64,000 bases of DNA from Ascochyta rabiei (GCF_004011695.2 NC_082408.1:419501-483500); one strand, 5' to 3'; positions 1 to 11,873 are shown, counted from the first letter of the stretch. Numbers and translations are program-made. The notes: generated from the sequence alone by a model not told the origin.

Positions 1-2
1 GT

Positions 3-872
3 TTCATTCATGGCGATCCCATTATTGAGATTACCAAAGCTGCTCCGAAAGGATTCTTGCGCTTCGACATGAACGCTACCAATATTGTAGAAGAGATCAT
101 GATGTTGGGCTGCTCTACAGCTGCGTCCTGGTGTGGCGAAAGAGGAATACCTGTCATGTTTAGAGGATCCATCGCTCCACCCAACGTCAACAGAGCACCC
201 TCTGAGGAGCTCAAGCAGAACATCATGTCGAACTATTTGGAGAAGCACCAGAACCCGCCACTTCGACTGACAATGCAATACATGGAGTCGCTTGGTAGGG
301 CCATTGCTCATACGTCCCCGCTACCACATAGGGTGATAGGAGTTTCCGGCTATGTCAGAGTGACGAGTCCGCTTCGGCGCTTTAGTGATATGATCGCCCA
401 CTGGCAGATTGAAGCTGCCGTACGGTACGAGGCGAAAACCGGCAAGAAGTACAACGCTGCCGAGTTGGGCTCTCAGCATGGTATCTTGCCCTTTACCCAG
501 CGTCAGATCCAAGAATCGATCGTTACCCTCTCGCCCCGAGAGAAGCTGATCGCGACAACCCAAAGGAATGCAGTCAACCACTGGGTGTCCCAGGCTTTCC
601 TTCGCGCTCTGCATTACAACGAAGCTGAACTGCCTACTACATTTAGATGCTGGATCCGGTTCGTTGACTTGGGAGCAAACCTGCGTGGTTTGAAGCCCAT
701 GGCTGTTGGCCTCATGCCCGAATATGGCTTGAGAGTGGCCATACGGGACACAGAGGACGCTCAATTGGGTGATGAGTGGGAAGTCGCTCTCGACAGCGTG
801 GACTTGTTCAATGCTCGTATCTATGTTAAGCCTGTGCGACTGTTGAACAGAGAAGCTAACAGTCTCGAGTAA
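3..872 (+). CDS. RNB-domain exoribonuclease (DSS1/CYT-4 type), 3' part
   Basis: This is the C-terminal part of a 3'-5' exoribonuclease of the RNase II/RNB family. The frame is open from base 3, so the start and the catalytic aspartates lie outside the window. About 289 residues are visible. The stretch around nt 345-405 reads RVTSPLRRFSDMIAHWQ, the signature end of an RNB catalytic domain, which normally reads TSPxRRYxDLxxH. A small beta-rich C-terminal segment follows, consistent with an S1-like region. Among fungal RNB proteins the sequence looks closest to the mitochondrial degradosome nuclease (yeast Dss1, Neurospora CYT-4) rather than Dis3 or Ssd1; that assignment is from memory of the families. 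Dss1 works with the Suv3 helicase in mitochondrial RNA turnover. The CDS ends at a TAA, with no intron in the visible part. Confidence 0.85.
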   Translation, partial: FIHGDPIIEITKAAPKGFLRFDMNATNIVEEIMMLGCSTAASWCGERGIPVMFRGSIAPPNVNRAPSEELKQNIMSNYLEKHQNPPLRLTMQYMESLGRAIAHTSPLPHRVIGVSGYVRVTSPLRRFSDMIAHWQIEAAVRYEAKTGKKYNAAELGSQHGILPFTQRQIQESIVTLSPREKLIATTQRNAVNHWVSQAFLRALHYNEAELPTTFRCWIRFVDLGANLRGLKPMAVGLMPEYGLRVAIRDTEDAQLGDEWEVALDSVDLFNARIYVKPVRLLNREANSLE

Positions 873-1906
873 CGTGAATCGAGGGACTTGGTAAGAGAAC
901 TATGCAACTCAATCACCGTTTCAGCATCTCAGAGGCCTTTGTCTGCCGAGGTCTTGGCGTCATTTGCAAGGCTCGGGTCATTGCCCCACGCGTTCACCCA
1001 ATCACACGAGCTTCTTGTTTTGGCTGCGGGGAGGCGTGTGGTACGACGGCGAGGAGCTGGGTGGCAGGCCTACACTCGTCCCCTGGTCGCAGTGGATTTC
1101 GCAGGTGGATTCCAAACTACCCAACAAGCGATGTGGCTGGCAAACCAACTGTCAACAAGCTAGGTAGACGGGCGGCACGGGGGAATGCGAAATTTAAAGC
1201 GTGACGGCAACGAACAGTTACAGCGGGCCGGCGAGGCACATCAATAATATCCCTGTAAGCCATCGAAAGCCAGCGGCGCACTAGCAACAGGTGGCAATCC
1301 AACAAGGATCCAACATGCTGCCGTGAGCGATGCATAGCGTTTTCGTCTCAAGGAGTGATCTGGCAAATTGAGAAAGAGCACGGCCAAAGGTTCCGATTTG
1401 CCCAGACCTGCGCATGCTGCACGGCCGGGGTGAGTGGACCCGGCGGACCGGGCCCTGGTAAAGTGTGCCAGATCTGTGTACCAAAGGTGCCTTGCACTGT
1501 CCCGACAACCTTCTTATGACCTTGGCGATATTTTCGTACGACTGAGACACGGTGAGGCTAGCGGATGCACAGCTACTGCAACATGACGGATTTGGATCCA
1601 TGACTACAATGAGGGCTTTTCCATGCGTTAACCGACACTCTTTCGCTGCGCACATTCTCCACCCTCTTTTGAAGCTAACTCTGTGAATGAGGCTACCACT
1701 CGCAATTACTGATCAGATGCTACAGACTATGGTTCAGCCACTCCCGGTCTAGCGATATGCAATTGCTTGTCATAGCAGCTGAATGCCGTCCACGTCTTAC
1801 TGTCCAGCTACCGGTTGTGGTGATATATCAGTCTCCCTGAGCTAGATCGAGCCGACCATTATCCATCGTATTGGTTTCAACGACGACACCGGTGCCGTTA
1901 CCCTGC
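873..1906. other. intergenic, no gene seen
   Basis: About 1 kb lies between the exonuclease stop and the regulator start. Short overlapping open frames occur on both strands, but none has a recognisable motif, a good start context or supporting splice sites. The part next to 1907 is presumably the promoter of the Zn2Cys6 gene; no clear TATA box was picked out. Confidence 0.6.
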
Positions 1907-4900
1907 ATGTCAGTTCTTAGCCCGAGCCCGGACGACGACCACTATACCATGTCTACATTCTCGCACGATCGTACCAGCACTGCTGTAGATCAAGCCATCG
2001 ACGTGACCAGGAGGAAGCAGCAGCCTCAGCAATCGCGTCAACTCCTATCATGTACCAAATGTCGCGAACGAAAAGTCAAATGCGACCGCACCAAACCGTG
2101 CTCAGCCTGCTGCGCGCGCGGAGCACCCAAAGAGTGCCACTTCGTCGCAGAAGGAGGTGACTATGCACCAATTCAGCAATCTTACGAACTGCGCAAACTT
2201 CGCGCGGAGAACCTACGACTGAAGGAACGACTACGCACCAGCAGAGTATCTATCGAAGATGACGACTCCGACCAGTCTTCGGGATCCCAACCGGGCGACC
2301 GAACCAGAGCCTCATCAATAAAGAGACGTGCAGCACGACAAAAACGATTCCAAGGCTTGGAGTGGTCCGACTCTATATACTTTGGTTCACCTGGACTTGC
2401 CAATGTTATCGCAGATGTCAGTGAGTTCGTGATTAACAAGACGAAATTGCTAATATAAGAGAAGTTTGCAGCTGTCAATCTTTCGCCTCCCAACGTGCAA
2501 TCTCTGGCACATCTCACGCCCCGTGGCCCAGACATGTACACACCAGAAACACCAGCTTCTTACCCATTCGCGACGTTGTTTCCAGCTGGTCCAGAACAGT
2601 GTATACCACAACTCTTAGATATCCTTCCGGCACGAAAGGAGCTCTTTGAGTACTTGGCCGTCTTCGAAAAGCGCGTATATGTTTGCGCGTTCCCTCACCT
2701 ACCCATCGAGCTTACAAAGTGTGAGATTGAGCGATTTCTCGCGGACGCAGAGAGAAATGCCCGGATGTGCCCCGACATGCTGGCACTGGTGTTTGCGGCC
2801 ATAGCGCTGGGCGCACAGCACTCCGTCTGGGACCAATCGGGTGAACAGTGGAAAGCTGGCTTGATAGATGCGGAAGCGCAGAGGGGCAATGTCTATGGTC
2901 AGTAAGCTATCATATAGAAACTAACAGTGCTGATCAGATGTTTAGTTGCCGCTTCGATGCAGGCTCTACGCATAGCTTCGTTCATGAACAGACCCTCACT
3001 TTTAGCGATCGAAGCTCTCATCATGATGGGACCCTTTTTGACAAACTCGGGCCGGTTTCTGGATGCTTGGACACTGTTTGGCACAACAGTACGGCTAGCC
3101 CAGGCCATTGGTCTTCACCGGCATCCTAAGTACCTCGACCCGGCTCCACCCACTCAGAGAGAGTGTTCGTTGCGCCAAACTCTCTGGTGGTGGATGCTGC
3201 ACATGGACGAACAGTACTCGATGACTTTAGGGCGTCCACTTGGTATCAGTGGCATTGGCGACTGTCCACCTCCGCATGAGCTAACGACTGATCCGCGAAC
3301 GCTCAGGTTCGGCGAATTCACCAATCATTTTACTATAATGGCCAGACAGATTTTGAGCAGTGATCGGTTGACCAACGTCAAGATAGACGAATTCACCGAC
3401 CTCTTGAGTGGACTTCTGGATACGATGCCTGAGGCGCTCCAGTTCGATAAGTCATGGTTGGATGAAGACAAAGAACTCCCCGAATGGCCATTGAGCGTCA
3501 TGGCTGCCGGTATGTCACCTTGTATTAACAACAGTCTTTTGATCAATGCTCACCTTTGGAAGTGTATTATTGCAAGACTCATACGTACCTCATACTTTTG
3601 AATCGCCAGAGGACCGACAAACATCCAGACTGTGCTCAAGCTGCCGCTACGAGGTTCTCTTCCTCTTTTCGGTCCGTGAACAGAACGCCAAGTTCGCAGC
3701 CCTCACCCACTGCATCAATACGGGCCCCATTGCGTGGGCGGTCTCTGGTACTAGTATCCTCAGAAGGTGTATTATCCGCTTTTCTGTTTTTCTACACACG
3801 CGCTCCGGCATCGCTCGTTTCTTGGAATATTGGTCAACAAGCCTTTAATAGCTCCATGATACTTCTTCTAGATGCCCTAGAGACTGGTAACCTCACACAC
3901 ATGAGAAAGGTGGAACAAGCCTACATCGTCTTCAGGGAATTGCAAGACAATGATGTCCATCAGCTTGCAGGCTTGGCTGTGGAAAAGTTGAGCTGGGGTC
4001 TGGACCAGCTGCGTAAGAACATAGAGGCAACTGGCACACGTCATTCTCCTGAAAAGATCGATTCAGCATGCGCAGCTCAAGATGAGGCGGACCGTGTCAC
4101 AGGAACGCTACACGACACAGTAATGGGCAATGCGAACATGTTGCTACTCGAGGAAACAGGCCTGCAATCCTACGCACACGAGCACTTTGCGCCTTTCGCA
4201 TGCGTCACAACAGGATCAGGGAGCGAAGCCACAACGCCGGACCAATTGAAGCAAGAGCTGGAATTGCAATTGCACGACAAAGTCGACCGACTGGCGTACA
4301 CAAAGTTGGAAAGCTCGGATAGGAATGCTCCCATCTCGAACGAGCCGCATAGTACTTTAGGATCGTCTCAAGGATCGCCGTTTGGACGTTATTGTGTGCC
4401 GTCGTCACATGAATACTACCAGCTACCAAGCTGTGATAATAGTCCGACTTCGCCCAGGACACTTGCAGCGCCGCCATCGCAACACAGTCGGAATGATGGG
4501 GTACTTTCCGCGAAACGGCGTCCATCGAAACAGACACGGGCGCCTCATTCAGAGCATCTGGAATCACCTCGGATAGCAACCTCTAACGACGGAAGACCAG
4601 AGCATGGAACAGATACAGAAGACAATGTCGAACCTCCCGAACGATGGACGCAACCTACTCTATCGCCTAAGCAGTATCAGATGTCAGCAGCACAGCTCAG
4701 ACACAACTCATGCCCGTCTGTGCACCAGCCTGCGACAACCCCGCCCCTCCTTCGGCCTACGTACTCGTCACCACTCGTAAACAAGAATCATTCGTTTTCG
4801 AACAACGGGCCTTACGACATGCGTACACAGTGGTCAGCATATCCGGCAGCCCCAACAACAGACAGCCTAGAATCTGGGAGACTACACCCATCCATGTCCG

Positions 4901-5064
4901 GGCAGGGACACCTCACTCCGGCATTTCCTCACCAGATCGCTCAGCAGCAGCAGAGGATCTACCAGTACTTGCACCCAAAACATGCAACAGATCCAGGCGT
5001 CAGTGGAACCGATGTATTAAGTGTTGAGCAGATGACAGTAGATCAGAGTGGGTGGGGTGGCTGA
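1907..5064 (+). CDS. Zn2Cys6 fungal transcription factor
   Basis: Binuclear zinc-cluster regulator, presumably nuclear and DNA binding. I read four exons: 1907-2420, 2472-2897, 2946-3509 and 3563-5064. All joins keep frame and give 1001 aa. The first ATG in frame is 1907; 1949 is an alternative start. Residues about 49-78 carry six cysteines spaced C-X2-C-X6-C-X5-C-X2-C plus a distal C, with the usual RERKVKCDR core. A leucine-rich heptad segment follows (about 95-115) and looks like the dimerisation coiled coil. Exons 2-3 hold the fungal-specific TF middle homology domain, including the TLWWWMLHMDEQYS stretch and the GRPLGIS motif. The last 350 residues are low complexity, rich in Ser, Pro, Gln and His. 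The second intron could instead be 2902-2937 (36 nt), also in frame; the 48-nt choice is nearer normal size. The target genes cannot be read from the sequence. Confidence 0.88.
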
Positions 5065-5270
5065 GTAGCGACTTATTCCACCTCGGTTTGTGCATCGCTG
5101 AGTCGGCGTTCTCTCTCCTGCATTCACTTGTATATTATGAGGCTTTCAGTGTGTTGTTTGATTCTACTGCAAGCGGTGCATCAGAAAGATGAACTAAAAA
5201 CTATTCTCGCTGCACAGGGCCAATAGCTTCAGATTCAAAGTACTTCACCGTGCGCACAATAACTAGATAG

Positions 5271-5285
5271 CCCCCCCCCCCCCCC
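5271..5285. repeat. poly-C tract (15 C)
   Basis: An uninterrupted run of 15 C, followed by GCCCGCC. It lies about 200 bp beyond the regulator stop codon and could be length-variable. Confidence 0.9.
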
Positions 5286-6042
5286 GCCCGCCGGGCTCTA
5301 TCGCTCTTGTTTCGACATCAGTGTTTGACATGATCCTTTTTGGTTGTGTATTGGAGTTGTCGTCATTTGGTTGATCGAGGAGCCACTGACCAAAAGCAAC
5401 TGCGTCCCCACTTTGCTGCGCTCACAGTCCCATAAATCCAATGATAAGCGATCCAATACATAAACTCAACTATCGGCGTTTGTCATATCAGCCTACGCAC
5501 ATGTTTGCCTTTGGTGGCTGCCATGTCCTTGTCGCGCAGCCTCGCCGTTCAATCCTGTCTCGCGTGACCGCGGTTTGCGACTAGACAATTAAGAAGCGAG
5601 TACCACATACGGTATATTGATCAACTGCAACACAGCTTGGATTCCAGGTGCATACTGCTGCAGGGCGCTCTTCCAATCGCACCTCTACAAACATGCATGA
5701 CGATTCGAGAAACCCTCATCCAGTACTCACCCTGACATGCCCCAGCGCCACCTGCGACCAGCATGCACTTGCACTTGCGCTTATCGATCCGTCCCGCTGG
5801 TACGCTAGACCCCGGTCTTCGGGTACGGGGGTGTCAAATCCACGAGTTAGGTCGCGATGCAAGAAGCGATCCATCTTTCGATCACGTTACACAACAGCAC
5901 AGAAACGCAAATGATCCAGTCATCCTTGTTGGCGCGCACGGTACGAGCTGAGCGTGTCGCCCGCGTGCACCTTGATTGATCGTCGTGGGTACTGAAATCC
6001 ACAGGTGTCGTAGAGCCTTGCGAGCCGGCGTAGGCCTATGAA

Positions 6043-6055
6043 CCCCCCCCCCCCC
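6043..6055. repeat. poly-C tract (13 C)
   Basis: Second uninterrupted homopolymer C run in the same gap. Confidence 0.9.
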
Positions 6056-7656
6056 TGCAGGTCTGGAAACCTGGCGCTCCGTTGATGCGAACAGGTACTC
6101 CACGCTCAACCACCGTGTGAGTGATTGTTCGCACGTAACATGACCTCGTGGCGTTGGACTCATGATCTCCGCTGCAGCTTCGACAAAGTGAAGCAGTCCA
6201 ATGAGTTGTCCTCGGATGGAAGGAAGACAACCGGGAAGATGCATCATACACATGTCACAGCAACTGGATCGGTACTTACGACAGCCTGCTCTCATGAGAC
6301 TTTGTTTTGCATTCTGGACCGGGGTGGTGCATGTGTTAGAACGTGGCTACAAACGTTCGAAGCGCGTTGTCGGCGACCTACCTAGCAAGCGAGAAAACAC
6401 CAATTGGTAGGCGTCGAAAGGATCGGAACCAACCAACAGCGGTCCACTGCAGGATCGAATACCAAACATGCCAGTTTGCATAGCCCGCACAAGGGTTGCT
6501 TTTTCTCGCACCTGCCAGGAGTGGTATCTGCCTCCGACAGCCCTTTGCAGGAAGCGCAGCGCGGAGCACGGGCAGTGGGTCGAGATCTCGTCCGTGGTTT
6601 GGCCTTTCGATTTCGCTGACACTGACCAGGTGGGGGCATTGAGATCTTGGTACCCAATGAACAACTTGGACTTGCTTGAGCACAAGGCTCCACACGATCG
6701 GACCGTCAGACCCGGTGGACAAGTCCAATCTCCCTGGCACAAACCCCGGTGCAACCAGCCCAACATACGACCACCTGCGTCCGCGGCCAGCATCAGCGCC
6801 CTGAGCCGCTACGGATCAGACTAGCGCGAGATCTGGTGGACTGGAGGAGGTACGCTATTGAAACGTCGATGCAGGCTATAGGCCTCGAGTTGCAGCGCCT
6901 GCTCGCTGTGGTCGGCGACCTCGAGCCCCCCGAGCCAGCATCAGGGATCCTCCACGCGCTGCCGGGTGTAGTAGTGGTCTGTATCAAACCTGCAGATACG
7001 AGTGTGACTGACTGCTGTTTAGGGATGGCGGAACAGCCAGGACCGCGGCAGGTTGATGGACACGAGAACAGAGAAGCACGTCGAGGCAAAGACTTGTCTC
7101 TTTCTCCCTGCCGTCTAGGCTAACAACGCAGGGTGACGACAGTCTCATCGCCATGCACCACCACCACCATCACCACGTACCACCTGTCGCCGCCAGGACC
7201 GGCCCGCCCAGGCTAGATTAGCTCGCTGAGCGATCTACCCAGCGCGTCTCAAGGCCACTCTCTTACAACTCTTGCCGAGAAGTCCTGCATCCCATCCCCT
7301 ACCCTACACCGTCCCTTCCTTTTGCTGCTCCAAGCCAACCCACCATGCCTGCCGCGACGGAAGAATTCGCATTGGCCGCTTCACGTATGCAGCCGCACTG
7401 ACTGCCAGCTGACGCAGCATTCAACTCGCACCTCGAGTCGTGTCACCCCCTGGGTCTGGACGCTGCTCTTGCCCAGACGGCAGGCGAACATGATCTGGCC
7501 TGGTCAGGGCTCGTCCATCAACGCACTGCTGCACCGCACCGTAGCGACGAGGGACGCAGACGTGCGTAGTCAGCAACAACAGCGTCTCCTACAGCCCGAC
7601 AGCCGGAACGTACGTGCAATGAGCATATCGTGAGAATTTCAAACATCTCGCTCAAC

Positions 7657-7658
<2 letters not shown>

Positions 7659-7689
<31 letters not shown>
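7659..7689. repeat. CT dinucleotide microsatellite
   Basis: About 15 uninterrupted CT units within a pyrimidine-rich stretch. Confidence 0.95.
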
Positions 7690-7691
<2 letters not shown>

Positions 7692-7827
7692 GGAATTCAC
7701 CCGTGCTCGTGCTCTCCATCCTGCGCCATCCTGCTTTCTTTCTCCCCCAACGCTAGCTCCCAGATCCTTGAGAGACGGAAGGGAAATGCATATCTGTTAC
7801 TCTCAAGCAATGGAGTCGCAGACATAG

Positions 7828-7981
7828 CCACAGACAATCCACAGACAATCCACAGACAATCCACAGACAATCCACAGACAAGCCACAGACAATCCACAGA
7901 CAAGCCACAGACAAGCCACAGACAATCCACAGACAAGCCACAGACAATCCACAGACAAGCCACAGACAATCCACAGACAAG
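7828..7981. repeat. 11-bp minisatellite, about 14 copies
   Basis: Head-to-tail CCACAGACAAT units, with a T/G variant at the last base that alternates irregularly between copies. The period is 11, so all three frames on the minus strand stay open and read as repetitive Cys/Leu/Val peptides. I regard those frames as repeat artefacts. Confidence 0.95.
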
Positions 7982-8285
7982 ATACAGCCACCCCGCAACC
8001 CCCCACCATCCAGCCACCCAGCAAAGCAACCCGTAGAACGTCACTTGCGTTCCGATCGCACCAGCACCGGCCCAGCACCGGCCGAGTCCAAGAAGGGCAT
8101 GTTGTGGATGCAAGGGGATTTATTTGTCTGGAGGTAGGGGGCATGGCAAGACTGGCTGACTGACTGGCTGACTGGCTGGCTGGCTGATGTTATGGGTGTG
8201 GCAGAGTGCGAAGGAGGAGGCAGGTGGGAGCTAGTGTGGTGTGTGGCGTGATGAGATGTCTTACTTTCCAAGGGTTCGGCAGGTA

Positions 8286-8337
8286 CTGGCTGGCTGGCTG
8301 GCTGGCGGCTGGCTGGCTGGCTGGCGGCTGGCTGGCT
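8286..8337. repeat. TGGC/CTGG tetranucleotide repeat
   Basis: Runs of CTGG interrupted twice by an extra CGG. A related short tract (CTGACTGG/CTGG) lies at about 8155-8187. Confidence 0.9.
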
Positions 8338-9204
8338 TTGGACAAGGTTGCCGAGGGAGTGGAACACCGTACGCTTTCTACTACGTGTTGCGGTATTAGA
8401 GCAGGGCCTGCACGTGGCAGGTTGTCTTGACGACTGTGGGCGGAGAAGGGAAATGGGTACATGTAGTGATACCATTGGCGTGAGCAGAGTCTTGTTGTAG
8501 AAATATCATGCTATGCTACGCTATGCAGTGCCCCGGGAACAACACCCCCAATGAACACAAGAAGATAAAGCATATGAATGAAAGTCAGGGGTATACCATA
8601 ACGCCTTGTTGCACTTTCCCGTCACTCCGTTCCGACCAAACGGAGCATTGGGCCAGCTCATACCATCGCTTCTCTGCTGGTACTCATTCGTTCGGTCACA
8701 CAGGGGCAACGCGCCCCCTCTCATCTGTGAATCTCCAAGTCCTTGACGCGGAGCTCGACTTGTTTCAACCGCCGCTGAGAAGAACCGGCTTTGCTGTCTT
8801 GACCTCAATAATGGTTGTCTCTGTCTTGTCGATGCTGCAGACGTAGGCGGGCCTCGACGTCGCGCATTGTCGGCTGCCGCAGATTTCCTTCTCCGTGTCT
8901 GGTCAACGTCGTGCGGGCGACGATCTTCTTCTCGGTGTGCTGGGAGGCAAGGTATCGGGTGCTCGCTTCGCCGCTCGTTATGCCTATCGCTGGGCAGCTC
9001 GGCTTGTTGGAAGTCTGCTACCGTGCGGATCAGGTTGGAAACATAGCCTTGCAAAAGTCTCAACCGTTGGACTTCTCGGTCGACGCTAGGGCGTCGCGGA
9101 TGCCCACACCTGAGTTGACGCGTACCATCGAGGTAACGTTGCAGATGGGAGCGTGGTGCGAGTCCGGGTTCGCAATGGTCGGCGATGACTTCGCACTCGA
9201 AGCA

Positions 9205-11196
9205 CTACTCCTCATGCAGCTGATGGGTTGGGCATGCGCCGCGACCCTTCATTTTCCACCACTGTTTGATGCATGTCTGAGTCTTGTTAGTTTGAATGCT
9301 ACACGGATCGGACCTTGAATCAAACATGGAGTCTGTTCGACACGCGGCTCGTTGCGTGTAGAGTTGCGCCTCCCAGAACCAGGAAATGTAGGTACCTACC
9401 TCATGGAACTTGCACCAGCACACCAGCCTGGCCATCTTGTCGCCTGGTTGGAATTCTTCGAAACAGATGACACACTCGGCATCATCTCCATTCTCATCGA
9501 TACAGTCTTTCTCGGTGGCCGTGTAGGGAAACATGCCGCGAGCAGCGTGACTGTGCCTGTGCGACGACGAACCCGCTCCTTCGGCGTTGCCTGCACTGCT
9601 CATACCGCGAGTGCGGGTAGTTGGTAAGCTGGCAGACGTCTGCGCTTGAGGACGAGTCGCTGCTGAGTTGGGGGCGGGCGACGACGAATGGAGTGCGATG
9701 CACTCCTCAATGTGTTGCGATCGTGCAGAGTCGTCGCCATCTGGGCCCTTTGCTGGTAGTTCCCCGCCGCAGATGGGACACTCATCCTCTTCGGCGATCT
9801 GCCGTCTAGGCCGGGGGTTCAGCTGCTGAATCGCTGGAGGCTGCGGTGTCGGTACGAAGAACTGCCGTGGGAACCTATCGCCTGCTCTCACGGAACTTGA
9901 GCCTGATCCTGCGCGTTGCTGTGGGGCTTGTGGGAGGTAAGTGGATCCTGTAGGCGGGCGAGACGAGGCCAAGGTGTGGTCATTCTGGCGTGTAAGCGAG
10001 GGATACACGTGGCCCAGGGTTGGCAGAGGGGAGGGCCAGCGGTCTTCCGGACGTGAAGGATCATGGTAGCTGACACGGCGGGTGCTAAAAGGATCACGTG
10101 AAGGCTGGGTTTGGCTTCTCTGGCTAGCAGGCCGGGGCGCAACGTGTAGGCTGGATGACGATGGGTGTGAGCGTTGGTAGGGCGGTGCTGCGCCTGGGAT
10201 ATAGTCTGGGCGCGTAGCTGGCGGAGGCGGCTGGCCATGGGCGTGGGTTGCTGGAGACGGGTACTGCGGTGGCAGACTGTAGTTTGGGTCCGGGACACAA
10301 GGGTTGCAGACGCGGACTTCCTCCCCCCCTCCTAGCGCTGGGTTGCGGAAGGGGCCGAAGTTGGACATGGGATTCGCGTCATCGTCGCCGCTTAGGTCGA
10401 TGAGGCTGTTGGCGGCGTCCGAGGGCGGATGCACGATGAACTGGCGGGGGATGGTGATGCGGTGCGGCGAGCACTGGGAACACACGACGCGTCCACATTT
10501 GCGACAGTGGTGCTTTCTGAACAAGAAGGTGAAGTGCCTGTTGCAGACGGGGCAGTCTGCAACGTCTGCGTCGGGCTGCCAGGCCGGCAAGACCAGATCG
10601 CTCTCGCGCCTGAACGGGCTCGGCGTGGTGGAGGGGGCAGCGTAGGAGGGCGGGGGTGGCAGCGGGCGCTCGAGTGCGGGTGCGGAGGCGGATGCAGGCG
10701 GGGGCGATGCGTCCAGCACAAGGGGATTCGAGCTGGAGCCGTGGTGCGAGGCGCTGTGCGGCCGGGTGCTCGAGGGACGCCGCATGGGTGAGTCGGCTGT
10801 GGTCAGACGCCTCTTACGGTCTGCGCTGCTGGAAGGCGACGAGGCGTCGGTGGGCAGGCGAGAGGGCAGCGGCAGCGGCAGCGGCGGCGACGACGACGAG
10901 GCCGGGACAGGGTCCGTAGTGGGTGTCGTCGAAGTAGGGGTCAAGTGCGGGCGCGGGCGTGCAGGCGGGGCCTCTCGTAAGAAGTCGACCCACGTCTCTC
11001 CGCCGTACGCGTCTCGTGGTTGAGGGGCAAATTGCTCGGCGACAGCGCCGTGCGGGTGTGGGCGAGGGCGGTGGGGGTGGAGGTGCGACGAGGGGCCGCT
11101 GCTGGACTCGCTGGGGGCGGGTTCGCGGGCAGCGGCCGTGTGACTGCTCGAGCGGCGCGGTGGACGAGGAGGGTGGCCTTGCTCGGGAGGCATCAT
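9205..11196 (-). CDS. FYVE-RING protein, Pib1-type E3 ubiquitin ligase
   Basis: Predicted endosomal E3 ubiquitin ligase that binds phosphatidylinositol 3-phosphate through a FYVE finger and ubiquitinates through a C-terminal RING. Two exons, 11196-9400 and 9276-9205, give 622 aa. Residues 1-205 are Ser/Pro/His-rich and disordered. The FYVE domain spans about 206-300, with WQPD, the RKHHCRKCG signature and a final RVCNPC. A CPICGGEL mini-motif lies in the linker. The RING (about 565-615) has CVIC, then CWCKFH, and after splicing TCIKQWW and CPTH, so the zinc ligands fall into place only when the 123-nt intron is removed. That intron has a GTAGGT donor, a CTAAC branch site and a CAG acceptor. 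It is a multiple of three without stops. FYVE plus terminal RING is the architecture of yeast Pib1; orthology is inferred. Confidence 0.85.
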   Translation of the reverse strand: MMPPEQGHPPRPPRRSSSHTAAAREPAPSESSSGPSSHLHPHRPRPHPHGAVAEQFAPQPRDAYGGETWVDFLREAPPARPRPHLTPTSTTPTTDPVPASSSSPPLPLPLPSRLPTDASSPSSSADRKRRLTTADSPMRRPSSTRPHSASHHGSSSNPLVLDASPPPASASAPALERPLPPPPSYAAPSTTPSPFRRESDLVLPAWQPDADVADCPVCNRHFTFLFRKHHCRKCGRVVCSQCSPHRITIPRQFIVHPPSDAANSLIDLSGDDDANPMSNFGPFRNPALGGGEEVRVCNPCVPDPNYSLPPQYPSPATHAHGQPPPPATRPDYIPGAAPPYQRSHPSSSSLHVAPRPASQRSQTQPSRDPFSTRRVSYHDPSRPEDRWPSPLPTLGHVYPSLTRQNDHTLASSRPPTGSTYLPQAPQQRAGSGSSSVRAGDRFPRQFFVPTPQPPAIQQLNPRPRRQIAEEDECPICGGELPAKGPDGDDSARSQHIEECIALHSSSPAPNSAATRPQAQTSASLPTTRTRGMSSAGNAEGAGSSSHRHSHAARGMFPYTATEKDCIDENGDDAECVICFEEFQPGDKMARLVCWCKFHEVGTYISWFWEAQLYTQRAACRTDSMFDSRSDPCSIQTNKTQTCIKQWWKMKGRGACPTHQLHEE

Positions 11197-11268
11197 GGCG
11201 TGAAGCGTGCGTGTTCAAGCTCTCGGTGGAGCTCTGGGCTGTGGGCTACGGGCTGCGGGCTATGGCGG

Positions 11269-11335
11269 TGGATGTGGATGTGGATGTGGCTGTGGCTGTG
11301 GCTGTGGCTGTGGATGTGGCTGTGGATGTGGCTGC
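11269..11335. repeat. hexanucleotide array GTGGAT/GTGGCT
   Basis: About eleven GTGGMT units just upstream of the FYVE-RING start codon on the minus strand, so it falls in the promoter or 5' UTR of that gene. Confidence 0.9.
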
Positions 11336-11530
11336 AATCGGACGCTCACGGCGACATGCCGCCACGCACGCCTTGGATGCGAGGCAAGGATCGTGTTAGT
11401 AATGCAGCCTGCGGACAGTCTCTGCTCTGTGGCCTGCTCTCAGCGTCTTCCCCCACGTGCGTAGCATCCAGACAGTGTGCAGGTGTGCAGGAGAGGAGCC
11501 ACTGGTCACGGCGGTGCCGCGGCGCTGTAG

Positions 11531-11564
11531 TGCGCTGGGTGCGCTGGGTGCGCTGGGTGCGCTG
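11531..11564. repeat. 9-bp array TGCGCTGGG
   Basis: About four copies, the last diverged. Confidence 0.8.
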
Positions 11565-11763
11565 AGCGCGGTGAGCGCGGAGGTGAGTGGGTCCCGCCGC
11601 AGATTCACAGTGGACGCAGCGCAACGTCTGACCGCTGGCTATCGGGGACTCGGGGGCAAGTCGACAAGGCTGAAGGCAGCTCTGCGGCTGGCAAAGCGAG
11701 GGCCGAGCGGAGCCACTCCAAGTCCTGGCCAAGCGACGGTTGTGGAGCTTGCCGAGGGCACCT

Positions 11764-11802
11764 GGTGCGGTGCGGTGCGGTGCAGTGCGTGCGGTGCGGT
11801 GC
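11764..11802. repeat. pentanucleotide array GGTGC
   Basis: Imperfect GGTGC units with single-base interruptions. Confidence 0.8.
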
Positions 11803-11873
11803 CGTCATGTCGAAAGAGCCTCAGGCCGTCATGGCGGAGACCAGATAGCTTATCTTAGCCGCACCTGCCTCGA

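Larger units (their letters stand above)
5065..9204. other. 4.1-kb repeat-rich gap, no convincing gene
   Basis: This long stretch holds two poly-C runs, a CT microsatellite, an 11-bp minisatellite and TGGC-type repeats, listed separately. Open frames of 60-180 codons exist on both strands but overlap each other antiparallel, lack recognisable domains and often cross the repeats. The pyrimidine-rich stretch before an ATG at 7345 looks promoter-like but leads only to an 18-codon frame. The portion next to 9204 is presumably the 3' UTR of the FYVE-RING gene. Confidence 0.5.

Noticed and set aside
8521..9063. 180-codon minus-strand frame after the FYVE-RING gene
   Set aside because: Arg/Ser-rich low-complexity composition, downstream of the true RING stop; probably 3' UTR.
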